DNA of 64,000 nucleotides from positions 41,455 to 105,454 of the forward strand of contig JAACJM010000286.1 of the NCBI GenBank assembly GCA_013368315.1. Reading direction: 5' to 3'. The notes beneath the pieces were generated by a model. That model was not told the DNA's origin and ran no database searches. It worked only from the letters and a program-made list of their open reading frames with translations. The translations under genes were made by a program, and so were the position numbers. This document shows, one piece after another, positions 56,114 to 64,000 of the stretch. Origin of the DNA: Tetrapyrgos nigripes (taxonomy: Eukaryota; Basidiomycota; Agaricomycetes; Agaricales; Campanellaceae). Each line of letters opens with the position of its first letter. Within the stretch, counting starts at the first letter, position 1.

Positions 56114-57387
56114 ACTCCAGGCTCATGAACTGACTGCCTGGAGTTGGTGGAAATAGAAATCATTAAGTAATTACCCCCAGCATCCATCGAGGGGTCTAGA
56201 TATTGTACAAGTTGCATAGACGACAAAGACAAAAGAAGGTAAGAGTGAGTAAAGTAGAAATGCAAAAACACATGAGAAAAAGAAAGGAAAGAAGTATGGA
56301 AATAAAGAAAAATGAGATAAAAGAACACAAAACAGATCATTTTTGTACGGATTAGTAGTAGCTGGAGTAGTGGAAGGTTTAGGAGTGCAGTAGACATGGA
56401 GGAGGGGTTTTGTTGGTGAGATGCAGGCATTTGTCACACTTATGGCTGGGACGACCACAAGCATTACAAATGTGAAGACGAGGGCAGCCACCAGGTGGAC
56501 CATTGCAGAATCCCATGTTCCAATTGTTACAAGGGACCTTGGGCCTGGCGGGTGCGAGACAAGTGAGGGAAGGGATGTTTCTTCAATGCACGATCTGTGT
56601 CACTGATGTGTGATTCCCTGAGGTCAGTGAATTGATTGAAATCAGAGAATCGAAGAGTTCTGGAGGCTGGCAACATGGGCACAGATAGCTTTGTCAAAAT
56701 TGATGACTCTGGGGTAGAAAGACATTTTAACAGCTGCAAACTGACGATGGATGTATTCTCCATATGCCCTAATATCAGGCTCAAGGTGAGGAAAGATCTG
56801 GGAATAGGCAATGGTGACCTTGTACCACACCATACCCCATTCATTTGAGTCTGTGATTGTCTTTGATGGGGTTTGATTTCCAAATCGGAGCTGGATACCA
56901 CCAGAGAGGTCTTCAATACAGTCTTCAGTGTAAGTGTTGGAATAAAGGGAAGTGAAAACGATGTCAAGGTTGACTGATTTCCCAACCAAGATTGCTTTAA
57001 GTTCAGATTCAGGAAGATCAGGGCAGATGGGAGATGATTGGAGGGAACGAAGTGATTTCTTTCAGATCTTCGAGGTTCTTTGAATAGGAGGAGTAAGGTT
57101 TGGCAACAGATAGGGGGAAAGTTTGCCTATAGCAACAGCGGCTATAGGGTTGCTAATGGACCAAGGATAATCTGTGTTGTCATCCTTTCCAGCCTTCTGC
57201 TCAGAATGGGTGGATCATTGTTGAGATCATGAGAGAAGGAACATGATTTGGATCGGAGAACTCATCTGGATCGGATAATCGTTTCTTTCCTCTCACACTG
57301 GCTTCTTCTTCTTCTTTATCCACACCATCAAGCATCTGCATGAATGCACATCTGAAATCCCTTGAACAGAATCCAACTTTTTCTGTA

Positions 57388-59012
57388 CAGTGGGCAAAAA
57401 AATTGTCCGCATGTTTCACACTTTTGCAAAGATTGTCAATTATAGAGCTACTGAATAGAGATGAGACAAAATAGTCAGTGATGGCCTGAAAGCCCTTGAT
57501 AAGTGCTATGATAATCTTCTTGTTTTGTGTTATTTGGTCAAATACCCATGGAGATATACCCAATTTAAAATGGTAAGTCATTTGGACAATTTTTTGAGTT
57601 GCTACTTTATCAATACTATTGGCACAATGTGATGCCTCATAGATGACATCATAAGTGGAGCTGTACAGTGATGCAATGTATACATCATAATGATGTCATA
57701 GCTGTCAGCTAGACCATATATAAGGACATCCAGATCATCTATTGCCCCCATAAAATCATGAGACCCATCACCTCCACTCAGAAAGACAATGTCCTCTCTC
57801 ATCTCCAAACTGGCGCTTCATCCAGGGAAATCTCTGCTCAAACTGGAGTATCCAAGTCAACGGTTGCCTCTCTGGCCAAAGAGATGTATCCTGACAAGGA
57901 GAACCATAAGGCAGGGCGCCCTAAGAAGCTCTCTACCACTGATGAACGGGCTGCTATCAAACAAATCAACACTGGGAAAGCCAGGAACGCTGCAGAGGTG
58001 GCCAGAAACATCAATCCCCTTCTTGACCAAGCTATCTCCACCCAAACCATGCGAAATTCCCTTCACAAACATGGTGTAGACACCAAGAAACCACAGAAAA
58101 AGCCCAAACTCACTGCAGCTCACAGGAAGGCTCGTTTAAAATTTGCAGAGAAGTACAAGGACTGGACTGTGGATGACTGGAAACAGGTTATATGGTCAGA
58201 TGAGACTAAAATCAATCGGTTTGGGTCAGATGGGCAGCAGTTTGTGTGGGGTAGGACAGGTGAATCCATGGGAGAGAGAGATGTGGTGGAAACAGTCAAA
58301 TTTGGAGGAGGAAATATCATGGTGTGGGGGTGTATGGGATGGGATGGACCTGGAAACATGGCAGAGGTTGAGGGAAGGATGGATGCAGAGCAGTATGTGG
58401 ACATTTTGGAGAACAATCTTCTGGAGAGCATGGATCGTTTGGGTGTTGATCCGGAGATGGCCATTTTTCAGCAGGATAACGATCCAAAACACAAGTCAAA
58501 ACTAGCCACCAAATGGTTTGAGGACAACAAAATCCATTGCATGAGCTGGCCTGCTCAGTCTCCTGACCTAAACCCCATTGAACACCTCTGGACAACCCTC
58601 AAACGCAAACTCAACAAGTATGATACAGCACCATCTGGAGTTTGGGAAATATGGGATAGAGCAGCAGAAAAGTGGGTGGAAATCACAGAAGAGGATTGTC
58701 AGAAATTGATCAGGAGTATGCCTAGAAGGATCAAAGCTGTTTTGAAGGCTAAAGGAGGGCATACCAAGTACTGAGCAAGCACTTTCTGTATTTTAAGGCA
58801 TATGTCAAAAAATTGTCCAAATGACTTACCATTTTAAATTGAGTATATCTCCATGGGTATTTGACCAAATAACACAAAACAAGAGATTATCATAGCACTT
58901 ATCAAGGGCTTTCAGGCCATCATTGACCATTTTGTCTCATCTCTATTCAGTAGCTCTATAATTGACAATCTCTGCAAAAGTATGAAACATGCGGACAATT
59001 TTTTTGCCACTG
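57388..59012 (+). mobile_element. Tc1/mariner element, apparently complete
   Basis: 1,625 bp from CAGTGGGCAAAAAAATTGTC to the matching inverted end GCCACTG, flanked by TA (57386-57387 and 59013-59014). Inverted repeats are about 210 bp (57388-57597 and 58806-59012) with few differences. It encodes one uninterrupted transposase. Intact ends plus intact gene mean it could still be mobile. Confidence 0.93.
57758..58774 (+). CDS. Tc1/mariner transposase, DD34E
   Basis: 338 residues, normal for the family. An N-terminal helix-turn-helix region (SSREISAQTGVSKSTVASLA), the linker motif KAGRPKKLS, a second helical part with TIR-binding features, then the catalytic triad: D148 in IWSDETKIN, D240 in FQQDNDPKHKS and E275 in SPDLNPIEHLW, with 34 residues between the last two. 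No stop or frameshift. Cut-and-paste enzyme acting in the nucleus on the flanking inverted repeats, integrating at TA. Start ATG at 57758 is the first in the frame and gives the expected length. Confidence 0.95.
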   Translation: MRPITSTQKDNVLSHLQTGASSREISAQTGVSKSTVASLAKEMYPDKENHKAGRPKKLSTTDERAAIKQINTGKARNAAEVARNINPLLDQAISTQTMRNSLHKHGVDTKKPQKKPKLTAAHRKARLKFAEKYKDWTVDDWKQVIWSDETKINRFGSDGQQFVWGRTGESMGERDVVETVKFGGGNIMVWGCMGWDGPGNMAEVEGRMDAEQYVDILENNLLESMDRLGVDPEMAIFQQDNDPKHKSKLATKWFEDNKIHCMSWPAQSPDLNPIEHLWTTLKRKLNKYDTAPSGVWEIWDRAAEKWVEITEEDCQKLIRSMPRRIKAVLKAKGGHTKY

Positions 59013-59416
59013 TATCTCCAGTATCGCTCCAACTTTTGAGATTTTGATTTTGCGGAACGATCAATGATTGTTTGGCGTTCAGCCAAGACTGTTTTGGAAA
59101 TAAGGATCTTGGTCGAGGTAGAAGAGGTCCCAGGAGTAGCATTGGTATTCCTAGGAGTGGGAGCGGTATTGGTAGCTTTACTAATAGAACTTGGGTTGCT
59201 CAGAGCAATGGTAGGATTAATGGTTGCCGCACTCGTAGTCGTTCCTTGAGGGTACCAGTACTGCCGCAGCTCATTGTTGATGTAGGGGTACTGACAATCG
59301 TGAGATCGCCACTGGCGTTCAAATCGGTCTGGTTGCCACCATCAGAATTCGAGGTAGTGGCTTCATCACCGGGTTTAGGAGGCATGATGGTTGAATGTAA
59401 TGATGGAGAGAGATGT

Positions 59417-59794
59417 GAACGAAAGGATTCTCAGTGAGTGGCTAGCGAGGAGTAAGGACATAACAACTGAGAATATAAAGATGTAGTTGAAACACAGAGA
59501 TAAATTTGAGAGATGGGAGTAAGAGGATATGTTAGAGGAGGAAGTAAGAGAAAGGATGTGAGAGATGGGAGTAAGACGACATGTTAGAGAATGTGTGGTT
59601 GTAAGGATACTCATGTCTTCACCAGTGTTTGACCAGATCACAAAACATGAGTGAGGATGGTTTGATCTCCATGGTAAAACCATATTGATGTGCGAACCGA
59701 GAGAGGATTCCATGTGATGGAGAGAAGAGATATGGGAAAGTGAATGACTCTGCGAAGTACTCACAATTAGACTATTTTAAATAAACTTTAAACA
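59417..59794. repeat. split direct repeat A1 (outer end of the Ngaro-like element)
   Basis: Partner of A2 at 54481-54862. It forms the 5' end of the element on the minus strand, immediately ahead of the Gag start. Confidence 0.85.
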
Positions 59795-61194
59795 CAATAA
59801 ATTTCTTGATTTCCCTTGACCACACCCTGCCTTTCAATAATCTATTACGACTTGTCAACTCGAAGTAAGAGAGTATGCAAAGACAGAAAAAAAGTTCGGG
59901 TGGACATTTTCAATCCAACTTTGGCAGAGGACTTTGTGGCTGTGTGCTTGGTAAGCTCCCAGAACCTTGCAGGCATTGCCAGCCTCCACTGTTTGGATGC
60001 TTCTACCAGTCATGTGACCATAGGAAGTTGCAAGTCATGTCATGTGATCTTATACATATATATTGTACAGACTCCATGGTATTCATTAATGATTCAACTA
60101 TGTGGTGTGATTCTTTGTGATTCTGTTGGTCAGTCTGGATAAGCCAGCACTACAGACCCATGAGGATATGGCTGGGGTTTATGCTCTGTGCTGTGGTCTG
60201 ATGATTGGTGGCCTTACAGGCAGTGTGGGCCACTGTATACAGTGACAGATATGAGTCCTCTTTCTTTTGTTAGGATTTCTGTCTGTTAGTCTTGAAAGGT
60301 GCTGGTCACAGATGAAGTGGGATTGGGGAATTTGCAGAGGAATTGCTGTGCCAAGTCAGCCATATTCAATGGATAAGGAGATAAGTTCCCAGGGTTCTCT
60401 TAATGTTGACATTTTGCTTGAGAATAAGACTTGTCCTATAAATAGAACTCACTGATCAGTGGTTGACTCTGGAAGTGTGAGTGGTGTTGTCAGGGAGTAC
60501 ATGATGTGGTGGGAGGTGTTGGGTGAAAAGGTTTTCTTGATTTTTTGGTAGGGGGAGAGGGAGTAGACCTTGAGGGATGATGACTGGGACTATACTTCTT
60601 GGATGAAGAAAGAGAGTCTAGGTGTAACAATCTGATTTGCTGGAGTCACTCTCAATTGGTGAAGTAATTCTGGTAGGTACCTGGGAGGTCAAAAATTGTA
60701 AACTGAATTGCACAGGAGCCTATCTGATACATACATTGACACAGCTTCTTGTGAGGAGTTAGATTAGGAAGCTTATATCTCAGAGCAGATATATCCTCAT
60801 CACTATCTTCTGGTAGTTGTTTCTACAAATGAACAGACTTTGGAGAGGTATATTGACAATCAAGTAATGGGCTTACCTGCCAAACAGCACTGGGGTTGGC
60901 AGCATGAAAAGGATTCTGATGATGATGTATGCTCTCTTCACTTGATTGAAAACCATTCAAATCAGAATCATTGTACTTGTCAGAGGTGTCATTTTCACAC
61001 CAGTAGCTGCTGAAAACATGGAGGTGGGTGTAGAAACAAGGAAGAGGGAGCAACACTATTGACCTAACTGACCCAATGGCCTGTATTATTGTGCCTGAAA
61101 GGGGTAAAACCTAAGGAACAATCAGAGACTTACTGCCAAGCCTCATGTACCACTAAGCTCTATGGAGAATGTTATGCCTGGGCCTGGTTGCAGA
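59795..61194. other. no gene seen
   Basis: Only short frames without motifs; the longest is 108 codons at 59816-60142 and has no recognisable feature. Confidence 0.4.
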
Positions 61195-62570
61195 TCTTAG
61201 AATGTGGGATCTGTAGAGTGAAAGAAGAAAGGAGATAGATAGGCTGGATTGCATTGAGATACATCATAGAGCTCCCACACACAGCTATGGCTCACTATGA
61301 ACAAGACTGGCCTAGTTTCATTCTGGTGTACCACTAAGCTCAAAAAAAGTGATAAATATCTAATAAAGCATCATATGCAAATGATAATAATCAGAGTTTG
61401 ACTGTCTGTTGAGGAATGAAAAAAGAACGAGATGTACAAAGGTGCAATGCAGGCTGTAAAAGTGGTTCCCATGATCAGCACAGGAGAGGTATTTTGGCTG
61501 ATCCACCCAAACAGTGGTTGAGTCAGAGCATATGTGAGTGGTTGCAGGCACAAAAACTGAGTGTCAGATCTATAAGGTGAAAGAGCAAAGGACATAGATA
61601 GGTGTGGTTGCATTGAGATAGAGCTCCCATGCACAGGTGTAGCTCACTATATACAAGACTGTGACCTATCTTTGTTCTGGTGTACCACTAAGCTCAAAAA
61701 AGTAATATATATCAAATAGAGCATCATATGGATATGATAATAGTGAAAATTTGACTGTCTGTTGAGGAATGAAAAAAGAACAAGACATACAAAGGTGCAA
61801 TATGTGCTGTAAAGGTTGTTCCCATGCAGGAGTGATCACATCAGTGGTGGTTGAATCAGCATGGTTACAGACCTCAGAAATCAGGTGTCAGATCTATAAG
61901 GTGAAAGAGTAAGGGAGATAGATAGGTGTGGTTGTGTTGAGATAGAGCTCCCACACAGGTGTAGCTTACTATATACAGTGGTGGCTGTTGAAAATTCTTG
62001 TTCACTTTTGGGCAAAAGTTCTCACAGCTGCCCAAATACCCTCTCCTCCTTGTCAGCACCACCAAAATGGGTTGAATAGTTGTATTTGAGATACCAAGAG
62101 TAGCTAGAGAGTATATATGGTGTATCTAGGTACTCAATATGTGATATTGGACCAATCCTGGCTTGGTTTGTGCTGGTAGGCTGGAATGAACTAAAATGAC
62201 ATACACAGACATACTGCTAGATTGCTTTTATATCAAAATACAGGCAGCTGTGCACTACCAAAAGCAATCTACACTATGTCAATGAGGAGAGGGTATCTGG
62301 GCAGCTGTGAGAACTTTTGCCCAAAAGCGAACAAGGAATTTTCAACGGCCGCCACTGTACAAGACCGTGGCCTACCTTCATTCTGGTGTAGTACTAAGCT
62401 CTAAAAAGGTGATAAATATTGAATAAAGCATCATATGCAAATGAAAATAATCAGAGTTTGACTGTCTGTTGAGGAATGAAAAAAGAACGAAACATACAAA
62501 GGTGCAATGCAGGCTGTAAAAGTGATTCCCATGATCAGCGCAGGAGAGGTATTTTGGCTAGTTTTGGCTG
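61195..62570. repeat. three tandem copies of a ~330-bp unit
   Basis: Shared words are AGATCTATAAGGTGAAAGAG, CTGGTGTACCACTAAGCTC, ATAAAGCATCATATG and TTGACTGTCTGTTGAGGAAT. The second occurs at about 61325, 61677 and 62386; subtracting the MITE in copy 3 gives spacings of about 350 and 325 bp. No coding capacity. Confidence 0.8.
61976..62357. mobile_element. 382-bp TA-flanked MITE (Tc1/mariner type)
   Basis: Starts CAGTGGTGGCTGTTGAAAAT and ends with the inverted form GCCGCCACTG; TA at 61974-61975 and 62358-62359. The inverted ends match for about 80 bp (including TTTTGGGCAAAAGTTCTCAC). The two sister tandem units lack it and read ACTATATACAAGAC or similar at the same place, giving an empty-site control. 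Its ends differ from those of the Tc1/mariner element at 57388 beyond CAGTGG, so that transposase is not its obvious source. Confidence 0.9.
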
Positions 62571-62824
62571 ATATCATGCACTAGATATCAAGTCTATTAT
62601 AGCATCTCTTCAGGGAATTACTTTTTGCACAATCTTCTACATATTAGGCTTAAGTATAGACCTAAAAGCTAACGAGTTTACCAACAGTAACACCCTTTCC
62701 AGAAGCCATAAATGTCTGGAGATTGTGGAATGAGACGCATCTGACAAGAATGTCATCATAGCTGAGACCACGTCAGCAGCACATGTCAGCAAATTAGATG
62801 AAATCAAATGAATACGGGTCTCAA

Positions 62825-62925
62825 TCTTCAATAAATACCGGGTGTCCATTCTGAATTTCTACGGGTGCTAATAAAAGTGCACTTTGGACAGCATACACTT
62901 TGACCAGCATAGTATTCTTATACCT
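62825..62925. repeat. inverted counterpart of the terminus at 51727
   Basis: Read on the minus strand from 62925: CTATGCTGGTCAAAGTGTAT, then AAGTGCACTTTTATT and GTAGAAATTCA, the same order as at 51727 with one short insertion. Confidence 0.5.
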
Positions 62926-63999
62926 GCACCAATTGAATCAAAACGGAATGGTGATCTGAAGGTGATGTGTTGTCATCTTATCCCCCTACCATCTTGACTC
63001 CTCATCGAGTTCTACTATTTCTTGAAGCCAAGAGAGCAGAACATATACTTACAATATGGGTAAATGTTCCTTGTTTCTGGCTTGCGAACTGTCGGCTCCT
63101 TTATCTGCGGAGCACCTGGTCCATGCATTCTGACAAATACATTTCACTGACTATAAAGTAAACGGGCCAAGACCAGCAGTACCAGAACCTGAATGTTACA
63201 CTTTGTCTATGCCACTTCTTATACCTATGTACTTGCGACACAAATTAAGCAAGAAGTCCATCCAAGTTAGACCCTGTCTATTCTAGCTGGACATATACAT
63301 CAAGCCGTCAATTACTGTGATGGAATGACCTTATCCAGCTGTAAGTATTTTGTATTTTCTTTCTTTGAGTCTGCTATACGTCTCAATCCACCATACTCAC
63401 CGTGTAATTGTCCACTTTCTCCTTTGTTCTTTTCTTCCACAAACATTCTTATGAAAGTTCCTTCTATTCTAGATACTTCTAATGACTCAATGACTATGTG
63501 TATAAGTATCCTAGTACATACTTTTGAAATACCTCTTTCTTCCCTGCAATACACATCTGTATTCAACCTTACATTTTGACTGATCGTAAGTCGGCATCCT
63601 TTGCAACACGCAAGCTTGCTTATTGTGCTGTTTTTCGACCTTGACTGACGCCAGCGTGCTCACCAAGTGCTCGAGACCCTTGTATTTCCGGTAATGCGAA
63701 AGCTTGCCTTGATTCAAGTACCTTTTCTTCTCACTAATCATCTCAGAGTATCCTGAACCACAACCGAACCTGTGGTTCATTACAATTACTTATGCTCTCA
63801 GCAAAGACAATGAAGACAGAAATGAGCACAGATGGCTGCCCGAATCCAGCTGCCACCTGTGTGACAAAAGCCACAGAATATCGACCTTGGATAGAACCTG
63901 TGAAAGTTGCGCATTTACTATCTTCTGAAGCTGTGAATATTTAGCAGCCATGATCGCAGTGGAACCTGTAAATTTTTGAATGCAAAAATAAAGTCCCAC
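62926..63999. other. no gene seen at the right edge
   Basis: Short overlapping frames on both strands, none with a motif or clear splice pattern. Confidence 0.4.
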
Positions 64000-64000
64000 T

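Larger units (their letters stand above)
56424..59385 (-). pseudogene. Gag-like protein with CCCH and CCHC zinc motifs, split by Tc1/mariner
   Basis: Starts MPPKPGDEATTSNSDGGNQT at 59385, 30 bp inside repeat A1. A Ser/Thr-rich region follows (NTAPTPRNTNATPGTSSTST), then ILISKTVLAERQTIIDRSAK, the Tc1 insertion, an acidic/basic stretch (DKEEEEASVRGKKRLSDPDE), a conserved globular part (ILVGKSVNLDIV, SNEWGMVWYKVTIAYSQIFP, FAAVKMSFYPRVINFDKAIC) and a C-terminal pair of zinc motifs: C-x7-C-x6-C-x3-H directly followed by C-x2-C-x4-H-x4-C (about 56424-56530). The second is the retroviral-type knuckle. Several frame changes are present. This should be the nucleic-acid-packaging protein of the element. 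Confidence 0.6.
54210..59794 (-). mobile_element. Ngaro-like tyrosine-recombinase element with split direct repeats, lacking reverse transcriptase
   Basis: On the minus strand the order is A1 (59794-59417), Gag-like gene (from 59385), tyrosine recombinase (56113-55189), B1 (54983-54866), A2 (54862-54481), B2 (54327-54210). A1...B1-A2-B2 is the split-direct-repeat layout of Ngaro elements in the DIRS order. Between the Gag zinc motifs (about 56424) and the recombinase start there are only about 300 bp, so reverse transcriptase and RNase H are absent. A Tc1/mariner element (57388-59012) interrupts Gag. The element may be an internally deleted or naturally minimal Gag-recombinase form. Confidence 0.75.

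Noticed and set aside
57388..59012. Tc1/mariner element as source of the 61976-62357 MITE
   Set aside because: Ends agree only in the first few bases (CAGTGG); the rest of the inverted repeats differ.
63312..63566. 84-codon frames on both strands near the right edge
   Set aside because: Overlapping frames on opposite strands with no motif; neither is favoured.

Overview
The window looks like nuclear DNA of a mushroom-forming basidiomycete (Agaricomycete). Genes are split by many short GT-AG introns of about 50-90 bp. The mobile elements are types typical of these fungi: a Plavaka transposase, tyrosine-recombinase retroelements, a Ty1/Copia element and Tc1/mariner. An internal TTAGGG motif and a PDR-type ABC transporter also fit. 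No species can be named from the sequence alone.

Layout. 0-3 kb: fragments of an unrecognised multi-exon gene and a three-exon alpha-carbonic anhydrase. 3.5-4.7 kb: a 1.18-kb fold-back element. 6.4-24.2 kb (minus strand): one PDR-type ABC transporter gene, now a pseudogene, split by three insertions: a 5.04-kb Copia retrotransposon with identical LTRs, a 7.2-kb CACTA-like fold-back element with huge TCTGCCTCG-type minisatellites, and a 308-bp MITE. At all three sites the target duplication can be identified by following the transporter reading frame across it. 25.9-26.8 kb: a small SAM methyltransferase gene with one apparent frameshift. 27.7-28.4 kb: tandem repeats. 29.7-36.3 kb: a decayed reverse transcriptase/RNase H/tyrosine-recombinase retroelement split by a 2.5-kb element that carries a head-to-head telomere motif. 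38.2-40.6 kb: a cytochrome P450 remnant split by a 1.9-kb element with a 9-bp target duplication. 41.6-44.1 kb: an almost intact eight-exon gene fusing an isocyanide synthase (DIT1/PvcA) domain to a TauD-like Fe(II)/2-oxoglutarate dioxygenase. 45-51.6 kb: repeats, a decayed Plavaka transposase and a divergent acidic coiled-coil gene. 54.2-59.8 kb: a Gag plus tyrosine-recombinase element with Ngaro-like split direct repeats (A1...B1-A2-B2) but no reverse transcriptase, itself hit by an apparently intact Tc1/mariner element. 61.2-62.6 kb: tandem repeats with a TA-flanked MITE. The remainder is unassigned repeat-rich DNA.

How it fits together. The isocyanide synthase-dioxygenase, the P450 remnant, the methyltransferase and the ABC exporter are the kinds of genes found in fungal isocyanide biosynthetic clusters. 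Here they lie within about 38 kb but are separated by transposons and mostly broken. One reading is a biosynthetic cluster decaying under transposon invasion, with the core enzyme surviving longest. Chance neighbourhood is not excluded. CpG looks scarce by eye in the old element-rich stretches and more frequent in the Copia element and the synthase gene, which would fit methylation-driven decay of older insertions.
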